From Bartonella callosciuri (GTDB taxonomy: Bacteria; Pseudomonadota; Alphaproteobacteria; Rhizobiales; Rhizobiaceae): DNA of 64,000 nucleotides. Shown here piece by piece: positions 9,938 through 19,347 of the stretch. The stretch is taken from NCBI RefSeq assembly GCF_014203215.1, contig NZ_JACHIM010000001.1, positions 1 to 64,000 on the forward strand. The letters are read 5' to 3'. Numbering within the stretch: position 1 is the first letter of the stretch; every line of letters starts with the position of its first letter. The notes under the pieces are model-generated. The model saw nothing but the letters and a program-made list of their open reading frames with translations. It did no database searches and was not told where the DNA came from. The position numbers and the translations under genes were made by a program.

Positions 9938-11284
9938 ATGGCATCAGCAGCAGAGCAATTTGCTTCCAATATAAACTTTGGTACTTTTTCACGTGCAACG
10001 GAATTAAAAAAACGCATTTGGTTTACTCTGGCTGCGCTTCTTGTTTATCGTTTTGGTACTTATATTTCTCTTCCTGGTATCAATATAGATTCTTTACGGC
10101 AGACGTTGGAACATCATGCATCTGGTGTTTTAGGACTATTTAATATGTTTGCTGGAGGTGCTGTTGGGCGTATGGCAATTTTTGCATTGGGAATTATGCC
10201 ATATATATCGGCGTCAATTATTGTGCAGTTGCTAACCTCAGTTATTCCTTCGTTGGAGACTCTCAAAAAAGAGGGGGAAATAGGACGTAAGGTTATTAAT
10301 CAGTATACTCGCTATGTAACAGTAGTATTGGCGATTCTACAAGCCTTTGGTCTTGCAGTTGCACTTGAAACAGGTATAGGAACAGGGCTTCAAATTGTTG
10401 TGGAGCCGGGTCTTATGTTCCGTATTTCTTCTGTTATTACACTTGTTGGTGGGACGATGTTTTTGATGTGGCTTGGTGAACAAATCACGTCACGCGGTGT
10501 TGGTAATGGAGTTTCTCTTATCATTTTTACAGGAATTGTGGCTAACCTGCCTTCGACTTTTGCTCAACTTTTGACTGCTCATAGTCAGGCTGATTTATCG
10601 ACTTTTTTGTTAATAGGAATTCTTTTTATTGCAATTTCTGTTATAGGGATTATTGTTTTTGTAGAGCGTGCGCAGCGGCGAATTCTTATTCAGTATCCGA
10701 AACGCCATGTTGGTAATCAAATGTTTCAAGGTGATATGTCTCATCTTCCTTTAAAACTGAATACTGCCGGTGTTATTCCACCAATTTTTGCTTCATCTTT
10801 GTTGTTGTTGCCTGCAACTATTAATAACTTTTCCGACAAAATGCCACAGTGGATTCAAAGCATTTCTTATTCTCTTGGTCATGGACAGCCACTTTATATG
10901 ATCGTCTATGCGCTTTTAATGGCGTTTTTTTGTTTTTTTTATACGGCTATTGTATTTAATCCAAGTGATACAGCAGACCAATTGAAAAAGCACTCTGGTT
11001 TTATTCCTGGAATTCGTCCTGGTGAGCGTACAGCTGAATATATTGATTATGTTTTGACACGTATTACTGTTGTGGGGGCTATTTATATTATCTTGGTTTG
11101 TTTGTTACCTGAATTTATGATATCTGCCCTACAGGTTCCTTTTTATCTTGGGGGAACATCCTTGTTAATTGTGGTTACTGTGACGCTTGATACAGTTGCT
11201 CAAATTCAGGGATATCTTGTTGCGCACCAATATGAAGGGTTGATTAAAAAATCAAAACTTCGTGGAGGTAAAAGGAATCGATGA
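9938..11284 (+). CDS. secY: Protein translocase subunit SecY
   Basis: A 448-residue channel subunit of the SecYEG translocon in the inner membrane, with about ten hydrophobic helices. Recognisable parts are the plug region [27 protein letters not shown], the cytosolic loop after [14 protein letters not shown], and the C-terminal [17 protein letters not shown]. Its stop overlaps the adk start (ATGA), so the two are coupled. Length is normal for the family. Confidence 0.97.
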   Translation: MASAAEQFASNINFGTFSRATELKKRIWFTLAALLVYRFGTYISLPGINIDSLRQTLEHHASGVLGLFNMFAGGAVGRMAIFALGIMPYISASIIVQLLTSVIPSLETLKKEGEIGRKVINQYTRYVTVVLAILQAFGLAVALETGIGTGLQIVVEPGLMFRISSVITLVGGTMFLMWLGEQITSRGVGNGVSLIIFTGIVANLPSTFAQLLTAHSQADLSTFLLIGILFIAISVIGIIVFVERAQRRILIQYPKRHVGNQMFQGDMSHLPLKLNTAGVIPPIFASSLLLLPATINNFSDKMPQWIQSISYSLGHGQPLYMIVYALLMAFFCFFYTAIVFNPSDTADQLKKHSGFIPGIRPGERTAEYIDYVLTRITVVGAIYIILVCLLPEFMISALQVPFYLGGTSLLIVVTVTLDTVAQIQGYLVAHQYEGLIKKSKLRGGKRNR

Positions 11285-11856
11285 GAGTTATTCTTTTAGG
11301 TCCCCCAGGGGCTGGAAAAGGTACACAGGCTAAAATGTTGGCTGAGGAGTATCATATTCCTCAGTTGTCAACAGGCGATATGTTACGGGAAGTTATTGCC
11401 AGAGAGACAGAAATTGGCAAAAAAGCTAAAACTATTATAAGTTCTGGTGCTTTGGTTTCTGATAGTGTTGTTAATCAAATTGTATCAGATCGAATTGACG
11501 AAAGTGATTGTGTAAACGGTTTTGTCTTGGATGGATATCCAAGAACTGTGGGGCAGGCAGAAGCCTTGCAACAGATTATGCAGTCAAAAAATATGCAGCT
11601 TGATGCTGTTATCGAATTGAATGTTGATGAAAATGCGTTGATTGAACGTGTGGAGAAACGCGTTCAAGAAACAATAACTGCTGGTGGGCAAGTCCGTTCA
11701 GATGATAATCCTGTTGCTTTTGCGAAGCGATTAGTGGAATATCATGAGAAAACAGCTCCCTTATCTAAATTTTATTTGGAAAGGGGATTATTGAAGGTCG
11801 TTGATGGAATGATTGATGTTGCGGAGGTATCACGCATGATTAGAAAATTTCTTTAA
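11281..11856 (+). CDS. adk: Adenylate kinase (short-LID type)
   Basis: A 191-residue enzyme that converts ATP and AMP to two ADP. The P-loop [10 protein letters not shown] is at residues 7-16; STGDMLRE and DGYPRT are the AMP-site motifs. The LID domain is short (after RVEKRV, about 11 residues), so this is the compact form, unlike the 214-residue E. coli enzyme. Common in alphaproteobacteria. It overlaps secY by four bases and is followed by a terminator. Confidence 0.96.
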   Translation: MRVILLGPPGAGKGTQAKMLAEEYHIPQLSTGDMLREVIARETEIGKKAKTIISSGALVSDSVVNQIVSDRIDESDCVNGFVLDGYPRTVGQAEALQQIMQSKNMQLDAVIELNVDENALIERVEKRVQETITAGGQVRSDDNPVAFAKRLVEYHEKTAPLSKFYLERGLLKVVDGMIDVAEVSRMIRKFL

Positions 11857-11938
11857 TAAGGAATTTTTTAGAAATAGATAAAAGTGTTGACTTTTTTGAT
11901 GAAATCTATCAAAAAGTGCTTTAATATTTCAGTAAAAT

Positions 11939-11977
11939 AATGGAACTCGGAGTGTATTTATACCGAGCCATTTTTTT
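11939..11977 (+). terminator. Rho-independent terminator after adk
   Basis: ATGG at 11940-11943 and CTCGG at 11946-11950 pair with CCGAG at 11963-11967 and CCAT at 11968-11971, leaving a two-base AA bulge and a 12-base loop. A run of seven T follows. It ends the S10-spc transcript after adk, implying that rpsM-rpsK-rpoA-rplQ has its own promoter in the about 60 bp that follow, where the stretch TTAATATAAT just before the ribosome-binding site is a -10 candidate. Confidence 0.75.
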
Positions 11978-12035
11978 CTGTAAGGTATATCAGGTATTTT
12001 ATGGTTAATTGTTAATATAATCAAGGAGAATAGGC

Positions 12036-12404
12036 GTGGCTCGTATTGCTGGCGTCAATATCCCAACGAATAAGCGTGTAATTATTGCGCTTCAATATAT
12101 CCATGGGATTGGACCAAAATTTGCTCAAGAAATTACTAAAAAAGTTGGTATTCCTATAGGGCGCCGTGTGCATGAACTTTCGGATGCAGAGGTGTTGCAG
12201 ATTCGTGAGGCGATAGATCAAGGCTATCAAGTTGAGGGAAACCTCCGTCGTGAGGTCGCTATGAATGTTAAGCGTTTGATGGACCTTGGTTGTTATCGTG
12301 GTTTGCGTCATCGCCGCTCTCTGCCTGTTCGTGGGCAGCGCACACATACAAACGCGCGCACGCGTAAGGGGCCAGCTAAGGCAATTGCTGGTAAGAAAAA
12401 GTGA
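12036..12404 (+). CDS. rpsM: 30S ribosomal protein S13
   Basis: A 122-residue S13 of the 30S head, which contacts the P-site tRNA and L5. It starts with GTG ([15 protein letters not shown]), seven bases behind AAGGAG. The C-terminal [27 protein letters not shown] is diagnostic. It is the first gene of the alpha block, downstream of the adk terminator. Confidence 0.96.
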   Translation: MARIAGVNIPTNKRVIIALQYIHGIGPKFAQEITKKVGIPIGRRVHELSDAEVLQIREAIDQGYQVEGNLRREVAMNVKRLMDLGCYRGLRHRRSLPVRGQRTHTNARTRKGPAKAIAGKKK

Positions 12405-12446
12405 GATTCTTTTTTAGAAAGGGATTCTTATTTTAAAATATTCTGT

Positions 12447-12472
12447 TTCTTGTTAAAGTTTTTTAGCAAGAA
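12447..12472 (+). other. Hairpin in the rpsM-rpsK spacer
   Basis: TTCTTGTTAAA (12447-12457) pairs with TTTAGCAAGAA (12462-12472) over 11 positions with one G-T pair and a four-base loop GTTT. No T run follows; purine-rich CGAGGAAGG comes next. It lies in the unusually long (125 bp) gap between S13 and S11 and could be an RNA processing site or a regulatory structure of the alpha operon. Confidence 0.4.
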
Positions 12473-12529
12473 CGAGGAAGGTGGAGCTGCTGGTGTTACG
12501 GCAGTGAGGAGATCAGTGAAAGGAAGACT

Positions 12530-12919
12530 ATGGCCAAAGAAGCCACACGTGTTCGTCGTCGCGAGCGCAAAAATATTTCATCAGGTGTTGTGCATATCAA
12601 TTCAACATTTAACAATACAATGATTACCATTACTGATGCTCAGGGGAACACAATCGCGTGGTCATCTGCTGGTGCTCAGGGATTTAAAGGTTCACGCAAA
12701 TCTACGCCTTTTGCTGCTCAGGTTGCTGCAGAAGATTGTGCTAGAAAAGCACAGGAACATGGTATGCGTTCATTAGAAGTGGAAGTTTGTGGTCCTGGAT
12801 CGGGACGTGAGTCTGCTTTGCGTGCGTTACAAGCTGTTGGTTTTGTCATTACTTCCATTCGTGATGTAACACCAATTCCTCATAACGGATGTCGTCCGCG
12901 AAAAAGGCGGCGTGTTTAG
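12530..12919 (+). CDS. rpsK: 30S ribosomal protein S11
   Basis: A 129-residue S11 of the platform of the small subunit. Conserved parts are [43 protein letters not shown] and the C-terminal [18 protein letters not shown]. Start ATG lies behind AAGGAAGAC. A 94-bp gap follows before rpoA. Confidence 0.97.
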   Translation: MAKEATRVRRRERKNISSGVVHINSTFNNTMITITDAQGNTIAWSSAGAQGFKGSRKSTPFAAQVAAEDCARKAQEHGMRSLEVEVCGPGSGRESALRALQAVGFVITSIRDVTPIPHNGCRPRKRRRV

Positions 12920-13013
12920 TTGGGTATTGTTTTTTGTTGTCAGAGTCTTCTCTGATGTTCATATTGGTCGTTACGATTGAATGGTAGCGAAACTAAAGAA
13001 TGGGAATAAAAAT

Positions 13014-14027
13014 ATGATCCAGAAAAACTGGCAGGAACTCATTAAACCCAATAAGGTTGAGTTTTGTACACATGATAATCCAAACATCTCGAGTGTGATA
13101 GCAGAGCCTCTTGAGCGTGGTTTTGGCTTAACATTGGGGAATGCGCTTCGTCGTGTGTTATTGTCATCGCTTCGTGGTGCCGCGATTACCGCTGTACAGA
13201 TTGATGGTGTCTTACACGAATTTTCATCAATTCCGGGTGTTCGTGAGGACGTTACAGATATTATTCTTAATATCAAGGAAGTTGCACTTCGTATGGAAGA
13301 AGAGGGGCCTAAACGTGTCGTTCTTTCTAAGGAAGGGCCAGGTGTTGTGAGAGCTGGAGATATCAGTACCGTTGGAGATATGGAGATTCTAAATCCAGAA
13401 CATGTGATCTGTACTCTTGATGAGGACGCTGAAATTCGGATGGAGTTTATTGTTAGTACAGGGAAGGGGTATGTTCCATCTGATCGCAATTTCGTTGATG
13501 ATACACGAATAGGTCTTATCCCAGTTGACAGTCTTTATTCACCAATTCGTAAAGTGTCTTATAAAGTAGAAAATACACGTGAAGGGCAGGTTCTGGATTA
13601 TGATAAATTAACCCTCACAATTGAAACCAATGGTGCTGTTAATGGAGAAGATGCTGTTGCTTTTGCAGCGCGTATTCTTCAAGATCAATTATCGTTGTTT
13701 GTTAATTTTGAGGAACCGCAGAAGCAAACTGTTGAAGAGTCTGATTCGGATCTTGCTTTTAATCCTGCACTTCTCAAAAAGGTGGATGAATTAGAACTTT
13801 CAGTCCGTTCGGCAAATTGTCTTAAGAATGATAATATTGTTTATATTGGTGATCTTATTCAAAAGACAGAATCTGAAATGCTTCGAACACCAAATTTTGG
13901 ACGAAAGTCGTTAAATGAGATTAAAGAGGTTTTGGCATGTATGGGTTTGCATCTTGGTATGGAAGTTTCTGCATGGCCGCCTGAGAACATTGATGATCTT
14001 GCTAAACGTTATGAAGATCAATATTAA
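13014..14027 (+). CDS. rpoA: DNA-directed RNA polymerase alpha subunit
   Basis: A 337-residue alpha subunit, the usual alphaproteobacterial length. The start [17 protein letters not shown] is the family start; an in-frame ATG 33 bp upstream would add an unconserved basic leader. The N-terminal assembly domain has [18 protein letters not shown], and the C-terminal domain (about 255-325) has [20 protein letters not shown] and [18 protein letters not shown], which bind UP elements and activators. Confidence 0.96.
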   Translation: MIQKNWQELIKPNKVEFCTHDNPNISSVIAEPLERGFGLTLGNALRRVLLSSLRGAAITAVQIDGVLHEFSSIPGVREDVTDIILNIKEVALRMEEEGPKRVVLSKEGPGVVRAGDISTVGDMEILNPEHVICTLDEDAEIRMEFIVSTGKGYVPSDRNFVDDTRIGLIPVDSLYSPIRKVSYKVENTREGQVLDYDKLTLTIETNGAVNGEDAVAFAARILQDQLSLFVNFEEPQKQTVEESDSDLAFNPALLKKVDELELSVRSANCLKNDNIVYIGDLIQKTESEMLRTPNFGRKSLNEIKEVLACMGLHLGMEVSAWPPENIDDLAKRYEDQY

Positions 14028-14051
14028 AATTTAGAACTTAAGGAGAGGGCC

Positions 14052-14480
14052 ATGCGCCATAGTAAGTCAGGCCGCAAGTTGAACCGGACTGCCAGTCACC
14101 GTAAAGCAATGTTTGCTAATATGGCGGTTTCGCTGATTGAGCATGAGCAGATTGTAACAACGCTTCCAAAGGCTAAAGAAATTCGTCCTATTGTTGAGAA
14201 GTTAGTGACGCTCGGTAAACGCGGAGGTTTGCACGCACGTCGACAAGCAATTTCTGCACTTCGTGATGCAGGAAAAGTTGCAAAATTATTCGATACGCTT
14301 GCGCCGCGTTATGCATCACGCAACGGTGGATATTTGCGCATTATGAAGGCAGGTTTTCGTACAGGTGATAATGCTCCCATGGCTGTTATAGAATTTGTCG
14401 ATCGTGATGTTGATGCGAAGGGGACTGTAGATCGTGGGTGCACAGAAGATACTGCAAATGAAAAAGCAGTTTCTTCATAA
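14052..14480 (+). CDS. rplQ: 50S ribosomal protein L17
   Basis: A 142-residue L17 near the tunnel exit. The start [24 protein letters not shown] and central [28 protein letters not shown] are diagnostic; the last about 20 residues form an acidic tail. AGGAGAG precedes the ATG. It closes the alpha block and is followed 36 bp later by a strong terminator. Confidence 0.97.
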   Translation: MRHSKSGRKLNRTASHRKAMFANMAVSLIEHEQIVTTLPKAKEIRPIVEKLVTLGKRGGLHARRQAISALRDAGKVAKLFDTLAPRYASRNGGYLRIMKAGFRTGDNAPMAVIEFVDRDVDAKGTVDRGCTEDTANEKAVSS

Positions 14481-14515
14481 AGATTAAAGTATTTTCTGTC
14501 TGTTGAATTTTAGAG

Positions 14516-14540
14516 AACCGCTTTTCCAGAGCGGTTTTTT
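14516..14540 (+). terminator. Rho-independent terminator after rplQ
   Basis: AACCGCT (14516-14522) and AGCGGTT (14530-14536) form a perfect seven-base stem with a seven-base loop TTTCCAG, followed by further T residues. It marks the end of the ribosomal protein cluster. Confidence 0.88.
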
Positions 14541-14749
14541 TATGTGCATTTTGATCGGTTTTGTTCAAGAGATAAACATCGAGAAAAGATTACAAAATAT
14601 TGAATTATTTGATTTTTATCATATTTATTGCTCAAATAGTTGTTTTTCTTTTTCATTATAATATTAATAGATATACTTAGGTTATAAAGGATGAGGGATT
14701 TCTTATCCTCTTAAGATTAAAGAGTGAGTTAGTTTTAAAGGAGTGAGTA

Positions 14750-16150
14750 ATGAGATATTCTCTTTTGGCGTGGTTTTTTTTTGCTATTATGAGTATGACA
14801 CAGATATTCTTTCATCGTGCATATGCTCAAATTCCGCAAACACAAAAAGAAATCACTCTTTCCTTTGCTCCTTTAGTTAAAAAGACGATTCCATCTGTTG
14901 TAAATATTTATGCAGCTCGACAGATTAGAGCACGTTCACCTTTTGAAGGAGATCCATTTTTTGAGCAATTTTTTAGCCGTTTTCAAAATAATCTACCTGT
15001 ACGGAAACAATCTTCACTAGGGTCTGGGGTAATTGTTGATTCGCGTGGTTTAGTCGTTACAAATTACCACGTTATTAAGGATGCCAACGAAATTAAAGTT
15101 GCTCTTTCTGATGGACGGGAATTTGAGAGTAAGGTTATGCTAAAAGATGAAGCAACGGATATTGCTGTGCTTGAGATTGATGCAAAAGGTGCGCAGTTTC
15201 CTGTACTTCCTTTGGGAAATTCTGATGCAGTTGAAGTTGGTGATCTTGTTTTAGCAATTGGTAATCCTTTTGGTGTTGGTCAAACGGTTACAAGTGGTAT
15301 TGTTTCAGCGCAAGCACGTACACGTGTTGGTATTTCTGATTTTGACTTTTTTATTCAAACAGATGCTGCCATTAATCCAGGAAATTCTGGTGGTGCTTTG
15401 ATTGATATGAAAGGACAGTTAATCGGGATTAATACGGCTATTTATTCGCGTTCAGGTGGTTCTGTAGGGATTGGTTTTGCTATTCCAGCGAATCTTGTAA
15501 AAGTGATGCTTGATACTGTTAGACGTGGTGGGAAGTATTTTGTGCCACCTTATATTGGTGCATCTTTTCAAAATGTTACATCTGATATTGCAGGTGGTTT
15601 AGGTTTAGAGCGCCCCCATGGTGCTCTTGTTATTGAAGTTATCAAAGACAGTCCTGCTGCAAAAGCAGATTTGAAAGTAGGAGATGTTATTTTGAGCGTA
15701 CAGGGGGTGCGCGTTGATAACCCAGATAGTCTTGGATATCGTTTAATGACAGCTGGTATTGGGAACACTCTTGTTTTAGAGTATTTACGAAGTGGAAAAG
15801 TTTTAAAGACGGAAATAACTGTTGCATCAATATCAGAATCTGCATTTTTGAAATCTGAAAAAATTGTTGATGGAGGTCCTCTTTCTGGTGCTGAAGTATT
15901 AGATTTAACACCGCAAAATAGTCAACGTTTTCATCTTCCTATATCTGCAAGAGGTGTTGTGATTACCAATCTTGATGAGATGAGCAATGCAGCTGGAATT
16001 TTTCGTCCAGGGGATATCTTACGTGTTGTTAATGGCCATAAAATTCAAACAGTTAGACAATTGAAAAAGATTCTTATGCAAGGTCGTCAAAATATGTGGC
16101 AATTGGAATATGAACGTGATGGTATGTATATTCGTCAGTTTATTCGCTGA
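14750..16150 (+). CDS. Periplasmic serine protease of the Do/DegQ (HtrA) family
   Basis: A 466-residue secreted protease and chaperone for misfolded envelope proteins. Residues 1-26 are a signal peptide ending at AYA. The trypsin-like domain has the triad His107 (VTNYHVI), Asp137 (ATDIAVLEI) and Ser213 (NPGNSGGAL); two PDZ domains follow, the first with GALVIEVIKDSPAAKADLKVGDVI at about 285-310. AAGGAG precedes the ATG. It lies between rplQ and rarA, a common place in this group. Which Do paralogue (degP, degQ, htrA) applies cannot be decided here. Confidence 0.92.
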   Translation: MRYSLLAWFFFAIMSMTQIFFHRAYAQIPQTQKEITLSFAPLVKKTIPSVVNIYAARQIRARSPFEGDPFFEQFFSRFQNNLPVRKQSSLGSGVIVDSRGLVVTNYHVIKDANEIKVALSDGREFESKVMLKDEATDIAVLEIDAKGAQFPVLPLGNSDAVEVGDLVLAIGNPFGVGQTVTSGIVSAQARTRVGISDFDFFIQTDAAINPGNSGGALIDMKGQLIGINTAIYSRSGGSVGIGFAIPANLVKVMLDTVRRGGKYFVPPYIGASFQNVTSDIAGGLGLERPHGALVIEVIKDSPAAKADLKVGDVILSVQGVRVDNPDSLGYRLMTAGIGNTLVLEYLRSGKVLKTEITVASISESAFLKSEKIVDGGPLSGAEVLDLTPQNSQRFHLPISARGVVITNLDEMSNAAGIFRPGDILRVVNGHKIQTVRQLKKILMQGRQNMWQLEYERDGMYIRQFIR

Positions 16151-16158
16151 GGTTTTTT

Positions 16159-17472
16159 TTGAATAAAGATTTTTTTACTTCGTCTTTTGATCTCCAAGTT
16201 AATAAGAGTCGGCCACTTGCAGAAAGAATGCGTCCTCATTCTCTCAATGATGTGATGGGACAAAATCATTTGTTTGGAGAGAAAGGGATGCTCTCGCGTA
16301 TGCTGGCAGTTGGCTCCATGAGCTCGATGATTTTTTGGGGACCACCAGGGACAGGGAAAACAACGGTTGCGCGTTTGTTAGCACTTGAAACGAATTTCGC
16401 TTTTGAGCAAGTTTCTGCTATTTTTACTGGGGTTTCTGAGCTTAAGAAGATTTTTGAAGTTGCTCGAGCGCGTTTTATGTCTGGATGTCAAACACTTCTG
16501 TTTGTTGATGAGATCCATCGATTTAATCGTGCACAGCAGGATAGCTTTCTTCCCGTTATGGAAGATGGTACTATCATTCTTATAGGTGCAACAACTGAAA
16601 ATCCTTCATTTGAGCTTAATGCTGCTCTTCTTTCTCGTGCCCGTGTTTTGACATTTCTTCCGCATGATAATAAAAGTTTGGGTATGCTTTTGAATCGTGC
16701 TGAAGAAGTGGAAGGAAAGCGCCTTCCTTTAGATGATGATGCGCGAGATGTTTTGATAGGGATGTCTGATGGTGATGCTCGGGTGGCATTAACATTGGCA
16801 GAGGAAGTTTGGTGTGTCGCACGACCGGGGGAGATATTGGATACTGTTGCTTTGCGAGAAATCGTTCAGCGTCGCGCACCGATTTATGATAAAGGGCGAG
16901 ATGGACACTATAATCTCATTTCAGCACTGCATAAGTCCGTTCGTGGATCTGATCCTGATGCGGCTCTTTATTATTTAGCACGTATGTTTGATGCCGGTGA
17001 AGATCCTCTCTATATTGGGCGAAGATTGGTTCGTATGGCTGTTGAAGATGTTGGTTTGGCGGATCCGCAAGCTCTTGTCATTTGTAATGCCGCCAAAGAT
17101 GCTTATCATTATTTAGGTTCACCAGAGGGAGAATTGGCTTTGGCGCAAGCATGTCTTTATGTTGCAACAGCGCCGAAATCAAATGCAACATATCTCGCAT
17201 ATAAAGCAGCTATGCATTGTGCACGTAAAAATGGTTCTTTGCCTCCCCCTAAACACATCCTTAATGGGCCTACAAAATTTATGAAGGAAGAAGGATATGG
17301 GCATGGTTATCGTTATGACCATGATGAACCAGATGCTTTTTCAGGACAGGAATATTTTCCTGAAAAACTTGGGCGTCAGAGCTATTATCAACCACGAGCA
17401 CGTGGTTTTGAGCGTGAGATTGGCAAGCGGCTTGCGTGGTGGAAGCAATTGCGCCAAAAACGAGCCAAGTAA
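16159..17472 (+). CDS. rarA: Replication-associated recombination protein A (AAA+ ATPase)
   Basis: A 437-residue AAA+ ATPase (RarA/MgsA, related to WRNIP1) acting at stalled forks. Walker A is GPPGTGKTT, Walker B is LLFVDEIHRF, and sensor 1 is IGATTENPSFELN. The C-terminal tetramerisation part ends in REIGKRLAWWKQLR. It starts with TTG behind GAGG, nine bases after the protease stop, so it is probably cotranscribed with it; no ATG gives the conserved N-terminus RPLAERMRP. Length is normal. Confidence 0.93.
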   Translation: MNKDFFTSSFDLQVNKSRPLAERMRPHSLNDVMGQNHLFGEKGMLSRMLAVGSMSSMIFWGPPGTGKTTVARLLALETNFAFEQVSAIFTGVSELKKIFEVARARFMSGCQTLLFVDEIHRFNRAQQDSFLPVMEDGTIILIGATTENPSFELNAALLSRARVLTFLPHDNKSLGMLLNRAEEVEGKRLPLDDDARDVLIGMSDGDARVALTLAEEVWCVARPGEILDTVALREIVQRRAPIYDKGRDGHYNLISALHKSVRGSDPDAALYYLARMFDAGEDPLYIGRRLVRMAVEDVGLADPQALVICNAAKDAYHYLGSPEGELALAQACLYVATAPKSNATYLAYKAAMHCARKNGSLPPPKHILNGPTKFMKEEGYGHGYRYDHDEPDAFSGQEYFPEKLGRQSYYQPRARGFEREIGKRLAWWKQLRQKRAK

Positions 17473-18094
17473 GAATGAAATTTTAATTGCGAAAAGACTT
17501 TTTATTGGTCTTGAGCTTATTTTTCATCCGTTATGTAATTATCGTTCTATTAATGATTTGTATTATGTCTCTTATTGTTTCTCGTAGAGTAAAAAAATCT
17601 TTTTGTATGAAAATTCATATATTGCTTAAAACGCAAGCTTAAGAAATATTTGTCTCATTTTAATTGGTGGCTTGCTTTGTATTTGTGATTTCAGTTGTGC
17701 GTGGTTTACTGCGGTTTTGAGTGATAATGGATTTTGTGGGGGTATCAAGAGTAGGGGATTGGTGAAGAGGTTTGATCTTTTAAGTTTTTACGAAAGAATA
17801 TGAGAGGTGCTGTGTATAAAGTACAGTATTGAGATTGTTTCTTTTCTAGAGGAAGGGATATAAAAGTACTCAGTTTTTCTCCTTTATAGACATGTGTTTT
17901 ATTGCGATGTATTTTGTGTCATAAGATGGAAGGGATGGTAAATCCTTTTTTGGGCGGTAATGAGATGGTGTGGACATAATATGAGAATAGGAATAGAAAT
18001 AGTCTGTGCAAATCTAAACTCAAGACTTTGGTTAAACTAAAATAACAGTGTAAACTAAAAGTTTGTTTATTATGAATCGATCAAGGATATAATC
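17473..18094 (+). other. Gene-free 622-bp spacer upstream of recA
   Basis: No coding frame of any length with family resemblance was seen on either strand. Near recA there are two exact copies of TAAACTAAAA (18033-18042 and 18051-18060), 18 bp apart, with a partial third (CTAAACTCAA at 18014), placed where an operator or promoter would be. I see neither GAAC-N7-GAAC nor GTTC-N7-GTTC, the usual alphaproteobacterial LexA box, in the last 150 bp. Confidence 0.5.
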
Positions 18095-19138
18095 GTGGAT
18101 AAAACAAAAGCTCTCGATGCGGCTCTCTCACAAATTGAACGTTCTTTCGGTAAAGGCTCAATTATGCGTCTTGGGCAAAAAGAGCAGGTTGTTGAAATTG
18201 AAACAGTTCCAACGGGCTCACTATCCTTGGATATTGCTTTGGGTATTGGTGGATTACCGAAGGGCCGTATTGTTGAGATTTATGGACCAGAAAGTTCTGG
18301 AAAGACGACATTGGCTCTTCATGCTATTGCTGAAGCACAGAAAATTGGTGGAATTTGTGCTTTTATCGATGCCGAGCATGCTCTTGATCCTATTTATGCG
18401 CGTAAGCTTGGTGTTGATTTAGAAAATTTGTTTATTTCTCAACCAGATACTGGTGAACAGGCACTGGAAATTACAGAAACATTAGTGCGTTCTGGTGCTG
18501 TGGATGTGCTTGTTGTTGATTCTGTAGCAGCTTTAACACCACGTGCAGAAATTGATGGCGAGATGGGTGATGCTTTACCTGGATTGCAAGCACGGTTAAT
18601 GAGTAAAGCTTTGAGAAAATTAACTGCATCAATTTTCCGTTCTAATTGTATGGTGATCTTTATTAATCAAATTCGCATGAAAATTGGTGTAATGTTTGGT
18701 TCGCCTGAAACAACAACAGGTGGGAATGCTCTAAAATTTTATGCTTCTGTTCGTTTAGATATTCGTCGCATTGGATCCATTAAGGATCGGGATATGATTG
18801 TTGGCAATCAGACGCGTGTTAAAGTGGTGAAAAATAAATTGGCACCTCCATTCAAACAGGTTGAGTTTGATATTATTTATGGTGAAGGTATTTCCAAATT
18901 AGGTGAGTTGATTGATCTAGGGGTCAAAGTTGGTATTGTGGAAAAGTCTGGCTCGTGGTTCTCTTATAATTCTCAACGTTTAGGGCAGGGGCGAGAAAAT
19001 GCAAAGCAGTTTTTACGTGAACACGCAGAAATAGCTACAGAGATTGAAATGGCTTTGCGTCAAAATGCTGGTTTGATTGCCATTGAATTATTAGAAAATG
19101 CAGGGTCAGAAGATACAGAAAGCGATGAAGTAATTTGA
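18095..19138 (+). CDS. recA: Recombinase RecA
   Basis: A 347-residue RecA that loads on single-stranded DNA for homologous recombination and triggers LexA cleavage. Walker A is GPESSGKTT (about 65-73), the L2 region includes [22 protein letters not shown], and the C-terminus is acidic. It starts with GTG seven bases after AAGGA; the nearby ATG at 18072 is out of frame and meets a stop after six codons. A long gene-free leader precedes it. Confidence 0.97.
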   Translation: MDKTKALDAALSQIERSFGKGSIMRLGQKEQVVEIETVPTGSLSLDIALGIGGLPKGRIVEIYGPESSGKTTLALHAIAEAQKIGGICAFIDAEHALDPIYARKLGVDLENLFISQPDTGEQALEITETLVRSGAVDVLVVDSVAALTPRAEIDGEMGDALPGLQARLMSKALRKLTASIFRSNCMVIFINQIRMKIGVMFGSPETTTGGNALKFYASVRLDIRRIGSIKDRDMIVGNQTRVKVVKNKLAPPFKQVEFDIIYGEGISKLGELIDLGVKVGIVEKSGSWFSYNSQRLGQGRENAKQFLREHAEIATEIEMALRQNAGLIAIELLENAGSEDTESDEVI

Positions 19139-19347
19139 TGGGAATGTTTTTTAAGTATAATTTCTTTATTTACAATTTTTCTGTTTTCGTTTGTTGTAGT
19201 TTCTAAATATAAGATTGCTTATTTCTGAGATTTTTCAAGTAAATACTTCACTCTTTGATTAAATTGACTCCAGGTATGGCAAAGAGGATATTTAATGAGG
19301 GTGGGTTTTGCTTTTATTGTTTTGTGCTGTATTCTGCAGGTGTCAAT

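Noticed and set aside
12971-13489. A 172-codon minus-strand frame over rpoA
   Set aside because: Ser/Arg/Pro-rich composition typical of an antisense reading; rpoA on the plus strand is certain.
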